Positions 55,501 to 64,000 of a stretch of DNA of 64,000 nt are shown one piece after another. The translations under genes were made by a program, and so were the position numbers. Below the pieces are notes generated by a model. The model was not told where the DNA came from. It saw only the letters and a list, made by a program, of their open reading frames with translations, and did no database searches. The stretch comes from Lithobates sylvaticus (taxonomy: Eukaryota > Chordata > Amphibia > Anura > Ranidae): NCBI GenBank assembly GCA_028564925.1, contig CM053034.1, forward strand, positions 158,536,987 through 158,600,986. Direction: 5' to 3'. How positions within the stretch are numbered: the stretch's first letter is position 1; each line of letters starts with the position of its first letter.

Positions 55501-56352
55501 GGAGGGTCCTGCGGGGACCATGGAGCCGCAGGACCTTTGGCAGTAGGGGGAAGAAAAGGCCACCTCTCCTGTGGACCAGTTGATGACCGGGTTGTGAGCT
55601 TGCAGCCAGGGGATTCCTAGAATGACTGGGAACAAGGGAGAAGAGATTATGTCCAGACGTAAAAGTTCCTGATGTGACTCAGAGATCACTGTGTGCAATG
55701 GGGCAGTCTCCTGGGTCACTGGGCCAGATTTAATGGTAGACCCATCTGCCAGATGGACGGATAGGCCCTGTTCCCTTGGACGGAGAGGAATCCGATGCCG
55801 GGCAGCAAAAACAGAGTCCATGAAGCAACTACAGGCCCCAGAGTCAATGATAGCGGTGGTCCGCAGGGTCCTTCCTGGGAGCTGGAAGGAGACAGAAAGG
55901 GCAAGATGAGCCGAAACCCCGAAGAGATTGGTCAATGCTGCATCCTTTTGTTCCACGAGACGGCGGGCCCAGATTTGGGGATCCCCAGTCAGTAGGGCTA
56001 CCACAAAGCCCACCTTGGTGGTCTCTAAAGAGAAGGTCCTAGGTTGTAGGGCAAAATGGAGTTCGCAGGAATTGCGGAAAGTTCTGAAGCTACCACGGTC
56101 ACCTGAAAATTTCTCTGGAGTAGGAACCTTGGGCTCAGGTGGTAGCATCACTATGGTCTGGGCAGGTGCAGGCCCCGTCGGGGGTATTGCCGGGTGAGGA
56201 GTTCCTTGGGTACTGGAGGGTCCAGATAAGGCCAGTACCCGTTCCTCCAGTCGGGTATAACCTTGCTGGAGGTTCTTCACCGCCTCGGTCAGTCCCGCCA
56301 GGTGTTGGCATAACCCCTCCATGGCGGGGGCTCCCTGCTCGGGCTCAGACAT
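52438..56352 (-). pseudogene. Chromovirus gag-pol frame
   Basis: A 1,304-residue frame. In order: a gag N-terminal part with a predicted coiled coil (LAGLTEAVKNLQQGYTRLEE), protease (AIIDSGACSCFMD), reverse transcriptase (VDYRALNEVTVKNRYPLPLV, VVYLDDILIFS), RNase H (VLEVDASEIAVGAILSQ), integrase with H2C2 (GHFGVTKT, CTVCIRSK) and core (IDFIVELPP, SDRGVQFTSRFW, AYHPQTNGQTERTNQTLEQY), and a C-terminal chromodomain (YEVEAILNVRRRRNQNQFLI). The end of the frame reads into the 3' LTR. Overall shorter than a usual gag-pol of this group, so I treat it as a broken fossil. Confidence 0.88.
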
Positions 56353-56365
56353 GGCTGTCTGCTAC

Positions 56366-58109
56366 TGTCACGTACCTGGTGGTGCGAGCCCGAGATTGCA
56401 GGGAGAGGCCTCCCTTGCGTCTCCCACTTCTGGTCCCCTGGTGTGGGGACAGGAGAGCCAGAAGTGAGGAGGAGCACGGGTGCCTGGCAGGATCAACAGA
56501 CCGGTAGGGTAGTCAAGTCAGCAGGCGGACACGGTGGAAGTCTGGGTAGCAGGGAAGGCTAGATACAGACTGATGAGCAGGAAACAGGTTAGCAGAGCTG
56601 GCAGGATCTTTAGCAAGCAGGCTCACAGGTAAACTGGATAGCAGAGCTGGCAGGATCTTTGGCAAGCAGGCTCACAGGTAAACCGGATAGCAGAGCTGGC
56701 AGGATCTTTGGCAAGCAGGCTCACAGGTAAACTGGATAGCAGAGCTGGCAGGATCTTTGGCAAGCAGGCTCACAGGTAAACCGGATAGCAGAGCTGGCAG
56801 GATCTTTGGCAAGCAGGCTCACAGGTAAACTGGATAGCAGAGCTGGCAGGATCTTTGGCAAGCAGGCTCACAGGTAAACCGGATAGCAGAGCTGGCAGGA
56901 TCTTTGGCAAGCAGGCTCACAGGTAAACCGGATAGCAGAGCTGGCAGGATCTTTGGCAAGCAGGCTCACAGGTAAACCGGATAGCAGAGCTGGCAGGATC
57001 TTTGGCAAGCAGGCTCACAGGTAAACTGGATAGCAGAGCTGGCAGGATCTTTGGCAAGCAGACTCACAGGTAAACTGGATAGCAGAGCTGGCAGGATCTT
57101 TGGCAAGCAGGCTCACAGGTAAACTGGATAGCAGAGCTGACAGGACCTTTGGCAAGCAGGCTCACAGGTAAACTGGATAGCAGAGCTGACAGGACCTTTG
57201 GCAAGCAGGCTCACAGGTAAACTGGATAGAAGAGCTGACAGGACCTTTGGCAAGCAGGCTCACAGGTAAACTGGATAGCAGAGCTGACAGGACCTTTGGC
57301 AAGCAGGCTCACAGGTAAACTGGATAGCAGAGCTGACAGGAACTGGACAACGGTTTGGCAAGCAGGTTCACAGGTAAACTGGATAGCAGAGCTGACAGGA
57401 ACTGGACAACGGCTTGGCAAGCAGGTTCACAGGTAAACTGGATAGCAGAGCTGACAGGAACTGGACAACGGCTTGGCAAGCAGGTTCACAGGTAAACTGG
57501 ATAGCAGAGCCGACAGGAACTGGACAACGGCTTGGCGAGCAGGTTCACAGGTAAACTGGATAGCAGAGCTGACAGGAACTGGACAACGGCTTGGCAAGCA
57601 GGTTCACAGGTAAACTGGATAGCAGGGCTGACAGGAACTGGAAGCAGGAAACAGAACCACTGAATGGGCTGGAGACAGACAGGTGATCAGGTTCGTTTAC
57701 AGGAATCAGACTGCAGACAGGACAGAGACCTTGCAGGGAACCAGAGTTCATCAAGGAAGCCAGGTAATGAAATCCAACTGGAAGCAAGGTACAGTGGGTC
57801 AGGCAGGAGGATGGTCAAACAAGCCGGGGTCGGGTACAGGCAGAAAGCTGGATAGTCTATGGCAAGCCGGGTCAGAGGAACAGATATAACGGGATCAGAT
57901 TTACTACACCACAACGCTGTAGAGCAGACAGCAAAGACCGTCTGCACAGGTCAGGCTTAAATAGGCCGGCTGGTGTTAACTAGGGCGCGCGCCCGTCTCC
58001 CTGTGCGCGGTTGTACACGTGCACGCGCCCGGGTGCGCATGCGTATGCGCAGTGGAATCTGAGGGCCGGGACGGCCCGGGTTTGAGTTTCTGGCAGGATC
58101 TTCATGACA
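56366..58109 (-). repeat. Chromovirus 5' LTR with internal tandem repeats
   Basis: 1,744 bp, with the same unique parts as the other LTR. The VNTR (about 56580-57625) has several more units, and about 50 bp near 56511-56560 is present only here. TTAAATA at 57957-57963 is the TATA box in minus orientation, and the predicted RNA start is about 24-30 bp beyond it. Confidence 0.9.
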
Positions 58110-58125
58110 GCCTAAGGTTTAAGGT

Positions 58126-59048
58126 TTAAGGTTTGACCTCATATTATATGGTTTTGGTAAATCTGAAGACAAAACTCTGCAGAAAATCTAATAGTGTGTA
58201 TGGGTCTTAGATCCTAAATGTGTTTAACCTAGATTTAGGGTCCCTCTAGAGTAGGGTGACCAGACATCCTCGGTTTCCAGGGACAGTCCCCGGATTGAGG
58301 ACACTGTCCCCCGGTTTTGTCCCCGGATTGGTTTTGAACAGGGTCGGGGCAATTTCAAAGACAGTCAGTGCAGAATTAAAAAAAAAAAATCTGAATAACA
58401 CCCCCCCGCTCTGCCGCTCCTACTAGCTTAGGGGGTGGGGGTGTATTTTTTTCATTATCTGTGGCCCTTTCTGATGATCATGTGCTGGTCGGAGTGGAGA
58501 GAATATTTCTTCAGTTTCGGGTGCATGCCCGTTCCGCTCCTGCTCGCATGTTCTTCTGCCTTGGCTTAAGTCCCGGCCAGCCGCCTGCCCATCTCCTTGC
58601 CTTCCCTGGCCGAGTGATCTTCCTCCACTTCCCACCCAGTAGTAGCCAGGGCCCGGAGAGTAAGACTTGACAGGCTGTGAGGCGGGGGCGGCGGCTGCGA
58701 CGGGCAGAGAGTCACTAATTGCCGCCATTTCTAGTAAAAAAAAATATGTCCCCGGATTTCATTTAAAAATTCTGGTCACCTTACTCTAGAGTCAGGTAGT
58801 CAGGTACCAGGTGGAGTTTGGATTCAGAAATACTTGGTTCACACATTGGTATTGTTCTGCAAACATTTGCTTTGTTTTGTTACGGTTTACTGCTTTTCTA
58901 ATTTTTGATTGTTTTGTTGGACATGTGGCCCAAATAAATGTTTCTTCTTCAGCCTAAAGCTGGCCATACATTATACAACTTTCTTGTACAATTTTGCTTT
59001 AGAATTACCAAAACAATATAATATGAGGTCAAACCTAAACACTTTCAA
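58126..59048. mobile_element. MITE with GGTTTGACCTCATATTATAT ends, host of another MITE
   Basis: Left GGTTTGACCTCATATTATAT and right ATAATATGAGGTCAAACC are inverted, with the match continuing through GGTTTTGGTAAATCTG / AATTACCAAAAC and GTGTATGGGT / GGCCATACAT. The arms are about 75 bp and degenerate. A hAT-type MITE lies between them, and the chromovirus inserted just beside its left arm. Confidence 0.55.
58252..58783. mobile_element. hAT-type MITE with 8-bp duplication CTCTAGAG
   Basis: Ends TAGGGTGACCAGACATCC and GAATTCTGGTCACCTTA-like (right end TTCTGGTCACCTTA) are inverted and flanked by CTCTAGAG at 58244-58251 and 58784-58791. The body repeats GTCCCCGGATT motifs. Non-coding, 532 bp. Confidence 0.8.
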
Positions 59049-59170
59049 TTTGTATGCAATCAGACAGGCCCTTGCAATACACAGTTGTAGATAAATTTAA
59101 AGGAAATTGAACAAGAAAATTGTATTTTAGTGTGTTAGAGGGTGTGGCATCCCGAATCAGGGAACCTTTA

Positions 59171-60653
59171 GGGCTAGTTTACACTTGCTTCAAAACAAGG
59201 CTTCGGACACGCTTTGTTAAAGCTCTCTGAATGCCAGTCAAAGCTCCTGTCACTAAATAAAATGGTTAGCTTACAGTCCTGTTTACACCTGCTTTTGCTT
59301 GGTGCTTCGGTGGGGCTTTGATGGGGCTTCAAGTGAGCTTTGCCATAGACTTCTATGGAGGCTTTGAAGACGCTTTGAAGCACCACTGAAGCTATATGAG
59401 GTATAATTTTTGAAGCAAAGCCAAAGCAAAGCAAAAACAGGTGTAAACAGGACTGTAAGCTAACCATTTTATTTAGTGACAGGAGCTTTAACTAGCGTTA
59501 AGAGAGCTTTAACCACTTCCTGCCCAGCCTATAGCAAAATGATGGCCGGGCGGTGGTTCAGTTATCCTGACTTGAAGTCATATGAAGTCCAGTAGGATAA
59601 GCCACAATCACACGCGGCGATCGGTGGTGTGGCGTGTCAGTCTGACACACCACATCACTGATCTCGGTAAAGAGCCTCTGACAGAGGTGGCACTTGGTAA
59701 AGAGCCTCTGACTGAGGTGGCACTGATGGGCACTGAAAGACGGCACTGATGGGCATTTGACAGAGGCTCTTTACCATGTGATCAGCCGTGTCCAATCATG
59801 GCTGATCACAGTGTAAATAGGAAGAGCCATTTGACAGATGCGAGTAGAGGAGAGCCGATTGGCGGCTCTCTTGACAGGGGGGTCTGCGCTCTGCGGATGC
59901 CCGCCCCCTCCACGGATATCCGCCCAGGACCACCAGGGATGCCGCCAGGACCACCAGGGATACCCATAAAGGATGCCCACCAGGTATGCCACCCTGGACC
60001 ACCAGGGATATGCCAATCAGTGCCCATCCCCAATGCCTGCCAGTGCCATTAGTAATTCCTATAAGTGAAATCAGTGCCGCCCATCAGTGCCACCCATCAG
60101 TGCCAGCTATCAGTGCCCATCAGTACCACCCATAAGTACCCATCAACTCATCAGCCTTTCAGTGCCCTGTGTTGCCTATCAGTGCCCATCAGTGCCACCT
60201 TTGAGTGCCCATCAGTGCCGCCTGTCAATGCCTATCAGGGGTGAATATCAGTGCCACCTCATTGGTGCCGCCTTATCAGTGCCCGTCAGTGCAGCCTCGT
60301 TAGTGCCCATCAGTAAAGGAGAAAATTTACTTATTTGCAAAATTGTATAACAGAAACAAAGAAAAACTTTTTATTTTCAAAAATGTTGGTCTTTTTTTAT
60401 TTGTTTAACAAAAAATAAAAACCACAGAGCTGATCAAATACCACCAAAAGAAAGCTCTATTTGTGGGAACAAAATGATAAAAAATGTTGTTTGGTTACAG
60501 TGTAGCATGACTGTGCAATTGTCATTTAAAAAGTTGCAGTGCTTAAAGCTGAAAATTAGCCTGGGCAGGAAGGGGGGAAAGTGCCTGGTATTGAAGTGGT
60601 TAACAAAGCCTGTCCGAAGCCTTGTTGAAGCCAAAGCAAGTGTAAATGAGCCC
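59171..60653. mobile_element. MITE with GGGCTMRTTTACACTTGCTT ends, split by a TTAA element
   Basis: Left GGGCTAGTTTACACTTGCTT and right (reverse complement) GGGCTCATTTACACTTGCTT are inverted over about 45 bp (including AAGGCTTCGGACA). Inside, a further inverted pair of about 45-58 bp (CTCCTGTCACTAAATAAAAT at about 59248 with ATTTTATTTAGTGACAGGAG at about 59466) repeats the subterminal sequence. The complete TTAA element at 59509-60603 sits inside it. Confidence 0.7.
59509..60603 (+). mobile_element. Complete TTAA-flanked ranid repeat (piggyBac-like MITE)
   Basis: Begins TTAACCACTTCCTGCCCAGC and ends GGTATTGAAGTGGTTAA, with TTAA at both borders and short inverted ends. The interior has a hairpin-rich GC section, CCAGGACCACCAGGGATGCC repeats (59925-60005), many TCAGTGCCCATCAGTGCC units (60065-60310) and the conserved right half shared with 50245-50771. 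No transposase. Confidence 0.75.
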
Positions 60654-61069
60654 ATACTGTACATCAGCGGTTCCTCCAGAGGTACGTGCTACATTTAAGA
60701 TGAGCTTTTTCTGAAGGCAAGGAAAGCAATGACAGACAACAGATTTCTCTTAGTACAGGTTTTATTTGTAATAATCAAGCAGCAATTATGTGTAGTAACT
60801 ACTTGAAGCACCCTCTGCCAATAGCTAGGTGCTAGTAATAGTTTTTTTTACTAGGGGCAGTCAGTGCAGATAAATTTAGGCAGGCCTATGCTGCAAGCTA
60901 GGCCTGTCTGTTTTGATCTGGGGGCTGGGAGTGGTCAGAGTAGCATTGGGTGCGACCACCTGTTCTCTAGTTTTGTGGGCGCCTCTCCTGCTTCCAGAGA
61001 GAAGATTCTGGAAGAGGGGCTAGGCTTAGAACTGGAGTGGCAGGCAGCTCATGTGGGAGCCCTGACCAA
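60654..61069. other. Unassigned spacer
   Basis: No feature supported apart from the approach to the promoter-like region downstream. Confidence 0.4.
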
Positions 61070-61387
61070 ACCCCAATTGGTATTGGCAGGGGGCGGGCCT
61101 CCTATATAAGCTGAGGTGGTATGCCACTTGAAGTCTGCTGAGTGAAGTGAGGAATGGAATACTAGGCAGCAGCAGGAGGACACCTCCATGTGAGGGGGGG
61201 GGGGGTGAACCTTTCGTAGGGGGAGGCCCAGGGAGTGCTGTGAGGGCCTTTACGCGGTCATTGGCAATGTCTTCGCCACCACACGGTCGGTGGTGAGGAA
61301 CTCCTGGAGCAGAGGGACAGGTGAAGCTTTCAGAATGTATGGTCCGGTCAAATTCCTCATCAAGGACTCAGGGCAGTGGAAAGTCGG
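61070..61387 (+). promoter_or_regulatory. Promoter-like region with a possible first coding exon
   Basis: CCCCAATTGG (about 61069-61078, CCAAT box), GGGGGCGGG (about 61089-61097, GC box) and CCTATATAAG (61101-61110, TATA box) are in natural order and spacing. An ATG at 61335 opens MYGPVKFLIKDSGQWKVG and runs into GTCG|GTGAGTG, a strong splice donor at 61388. The next exon cannot be seen because the decayed hAT inserted at 61402, 14 bp into the presumed intron. It may be a host first exon or the promoter of another repeat; I do not recognise the peptide. Confidence 0.4.
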
Positions 61388-61401
61388 TGAGTGCTACCAC
61401 T

Positions 61402-63471
61402 AGGGATGAGCCGAACACCCACAACAACAATTTGTGCGAACCAGTGAACCCCGTTAAAGTCTATGGGACTCGAATGTGAAAAATCTAAAGTAATAATTTT
61501 AAAGGCTAATATGAAAGTTATTGTCATAAAAAGTGTTTGGGAACCCGGGTCCTGCCCCAGGGGACATGAAATCAATGCAAAAATAAATGTTTTAAAAACT
61601 GGAGCAGTGATTTTAATAATGCTTAAAGTGAAACAATAAAAGTGTAATATTCCTTCAAATATCATGCCTGGGGGGTGTCTATAGTATGCCAGTATGCCAG
61701 TAAAGTGGCATATTTTTCCTGTGTTTAGAACAGTCCCTGCACAAAATGACATTTCTAAAAGAAAAAAAGTCATTTAAAACTGCTTGCGGCTGTAATGTAA
61801 TGTTGCCCCCCCCCGCCCCTTTGGGTCTGGTATGAATATTAAGGGTTACCCCGCACCCAAACAAGATAGGGACTGTAGGTTTGTTGTTAAGTAGAATCTG
61901 TTTGTAATTTGGAACAGGTAAATTTTTTAAGTGTAGCTCCAGCCCAAAAATCTATTTTTAAGCTTTTTGGATAATATAGGGAAGGGTTATCACCCCAATA
62001 ACATTTTTTTTTGCTGTCTGTGCCCTCTGTTCAGAAGATTTCATCTCACTTTCTGTCCCAATGACAATTGGATTTTGAAAATTTTGGGTTATTAGGGAAA
62101 CAAGAATTGGTGATAAAGCATCATTGGGGACACCTTTTTCCCATATTAACTCTTATAGGAGCAAATTTCCCTTCCTAGGGGTAGATTTCCTCTCACTTCC
62201 TGTTGTCTCTCTCCGTTTGTAAGTAGGAGTTGTTTGTAAGTTGGATGTTTGAAAATAGGGGAGCGCCTGTATATACTATACGGCCTGCCCTATACACTGG
62301 GCCTTAGGTGTTGGTGGTACCAGAACAGTTACTCTTGGTGGGCGCTGGAACGGGCCCTGCTGTGAAATATTGTATCAAGAATTGTAATTACATGCCCCTA
62401 ATAAACAGGGGCAGAGAAATTGGGCCTTAGGCGTGGTGGTGGCACAACACTGTAAAGCCTCACAGATACTCTTGTTGAGCACAGGAACAGGCCATGCTGT
62501 GAAATATTAGATCACAAATTGTAATTACAATACAGTGCAGCCGTAGTGCAGTTGCTACTACTTTTCACAGTACACAATACAGTGTAGTGCGGTGTTGCAA
62601 AACAAAATATACATTATGTCCAGAAGGCCACCAAGGAGAGGCAGACGCTCACAGGCCACTAAAAGCGGGCAAGCAGGTGCTGTGTCTACAGTGCTGGTCA
62701 TGGACATGGTGCATCCTCTGCCGGTGGCCGTGGGGCACACTTTTCCTCTTTTTCTGCTGCTTGCTGTGTTATTGAGCCAGAACATGCAGAAGAGTTGGTG
62801 GAGTGGATAACAAAGCTGTCATCATCCTCCTCATCCTCTGTCACCCAGGCTTAGAGTCTTCCTTCCTATGCAGCTGCCAAAGCGGCCTATTCCACCAGCT
62901 TCTTGTCCACAGTCACTCCTTCCGTAGCCCAACCATCATGCATGGAAGAGTCCCCCAAGCTATTCGACCACAGTGTCAGGTACATGCTGCTGGAGGATGC
63001 ACAGCGATTTGAAGGCTCAGACGTTGGTTCCCAGGTTGAGGAAGGGAGCAATGTGAGCCTAGAGAGGGGGGGTGCCCAAGAAGGACAAGAAACTGGCAGT
63101 CATGTTCCCCCAGCTGCAGCATAGTGCCGAGTTTGCTCCAGTGACGAGGAGGGAGGGGATGATGAGGTCACTGACTTTACTTGGGTGCCTGATAGAATAG
63201 GAGGAGGAGTCACAACTCCAATGAGGCAGGATGTCCTCTAGGGGGCAGCTTAAGGGCAGCCACCCTACTGCATCACACTGCAGAGCTCCGCAGGTGCAGG
63301 GCGCTGATGACTCCCTGCTGATTTTGAAAAGTTCATTGGCGTGGGCCTTTTTGGACACGTGTGCAGCTTTGCTGTTTGCAACCTATGTCTGAAGCAGATC
63401 AAGAGTGGCCACAACAGCAGCCGCTTGAGCACCACATGCTTGACCAGACATATAACGACCTCCCATGCAGT
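61402..63471 (+). mobile_element. Older, decayed giant-hAT relative, right side missing
   Basis: Starts TAGGGATGAGCCGAACACCC at 61402 and follows the 3' subterminal sequence of the giant copies through about 62270 (GGGTCCTGCCCCAGGGGACA, GTAGATTTCCTCTCACTTCC). Two short units with CTTGGTGGGCGCTGGAACGG follow, then a transposase N-terminus on the plus strand. Similarity to the other copies is clearly lower than they show to each other. It breaks off at about 63471 without a terminal repeat. Confidence 0.75.
62617..63471 (+). pseudogene. hAT transposase N-terminal remnant
   Basis: Starts MSRRPPRRGRRSQATKSGQA, matching MAGRPPRGGRACRAKNTGQA of the complete enzyme. Further pieces in other frames match it (MEESPKLFDHSVRYMLLEDA, CRVCSSDEEGGDDEVTDFTW), followed by a BED-finger remnant (LTRHITTSHA) at about 63440-63468. 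Several frameshifts and stops are visible, including a TAG after VPPAAA near 63123. Everything downstream of the BED finger is absent. Confidence 0.8.
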
Positions 63472-64000
63472 CTTTTTCCCGTATGCTATATTTGAGATTT
63501 AATATCTCTCAGATATGATTTGGGTTAAATGAGAGTTCTTTGACCATGAGTGAAAGCTTTAACACAATAACAACATTTATTGGTGAGTAGTTGAAAGTCT
63601 ATCTAATACACAACCATCTATCTATAGTCTACACCAAGGAAGAAAATACTAGGTTAAAATAAGAGAATTACATGAAGGAATACAGAGTATATTCCTGAAA
63701 ACATTAATCCTCAAACATATTTAGTTACAAAAAAAAGGGAGACCTTTCCCATAATTACCCTGTGCACCAAGGTTCCATTCTGATGGTTGCTCTCCCATAA
63801 AAGTGTGTGATTCCCTCCCAAAAAGTCTGTGTATATCATTACATGCTGATGCCTCATTGGTTGGCATAGCGTGGCTCTGATTGGTGAGCTTCCCTATTCC
63901 TGGTTAAGGACTGGCTATTTCTCCAATCCCTGTACTTTGCATAAGTCAGCCCCCTTTAATGCAAATCCTTGTGACTATTCTGAGCAGGAGCTTAAATTGA
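63472..64000. other. Unassigned; possible LTR-like sequence
   Basis: Directly after the hAT break there is AT-rich DNA with CAATAACAACATTTATTGG (an AATAAA signal on the minus strand at about 63578). It could be part of a retroelement LTR continuing beyond the window, but neither end can be defined. Confidence 0.3.

Larger units (their letters stand above)
51106..58109 (-). mobile_element. Ty3-type chromovirus (Tf1/sushi group) LTR retrotransposon
   Basis: Two LTRs with TGTCA...TGACA ends (51106-52584 and 56366-58109) flank one gag-pol frame on the minus strand. The 5-bp duplication GCCTA lies on both sides (51101-51105, 58110-58114). The layout is protease, reverse transcriptase, RNase H, integrase, chromodomain, as in vertebrate sushi-type chromoviruses. 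The 5' end of the predicted transcript can pair with the site just inside the 5' LTR, as known for the self-priming Tf1/sushi group. I judge it broken (about one sizeable loss), although the remaining frame is open. The near-identical LTR sequence outside the tandem repeats suggests a fairly recent insertion. Confidence 0.9.

Noticed and set aside
58423-58728. 101-codon minus-strand frame
   Set aside because: Lies in the body of the hAT-type MITE at 58252-58783 and has no known domain.

Overview
The window looks like transposon-packed nuclear DNA from an anuran, most likely a true frog (Ranidae). I infer this from the mix of repeats: Harbinger elements with MADF and Myb-like partner proteins, hAT elements with TAGGGATG ends, TTAA-flanked repeats starting TTAACCACTT, a Tc1 element, a Penelope-like element with a GIY-YIG end, a Tf1/sushi-type chromovirus and an amphibian-type ERV. 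No host gene can be called with confidence. One short promoter-plus-exon candidate near 61.1-61.4 kb is the only non-transposon gene lead.

Layout. 1-2.97 kb: Tc1 end fragment, Penelope-like reverse transcriptase remnant, hammerhead-like motif. 2.98-4.33 kb: non-autonomous hAT with a perfect 8-bp target duplication. 4.43-11 kb: Harbinger region with a broken MADF-protein gene (minus), a three-exon Myb/SANT-like gene (plus) and a DDE transposase (minus) whose N-terminus is replaced by a MITE. 11.4-14.8 kb: hAT-type fragment, long-armed foldback element with a minisatellite, simple repeats. 14.8-16.2 kb: mostly unassigned.

The centre (16187-41817) is the main discovery. A 25.6-kb hAT is bounded by GTCCTCTG duplications. 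Its minus-strand transposase gene is split by a second, 15.7-kb copy of the same family in the opposite orientation (19322-34999, duplication CCTGTAAG). The inner copy keeps an uninterrupted 1,074-residue BED/hAT transposase. Each copy has its TATA-like promoter at the 5' end, then kilobases of a 64-65-bp minisatellite before the transposase ATG, then 3' arrays of longer units. A truncated ERV sits inside the inner array.

41.8-51.1 kb: mariner-type MITEs, simple repeats, a broken Tc1 transposase, and a second hammerhead-like motif. 51.1-58.1 kb: an LTR chromovirus with a 5-bp duplication and signs of self-priming. 58.1-60.7 kb: nested MITEs. 61.4-63.5 kb: an older, decayed relative of the giant hAT with an odd arrangement of ends. 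The last 0.5 kb is unassigned.

How the parts relate: the inner transposase is the only visible enzyme that could act on the TAGGGATG-type ends here (outer giant, 2977-4331 element, possibly the 61.4-kb copy). The Harbinger transposase would need its Myb-like partner, which looks intact, but the transposase itself is N-terminally truncated.
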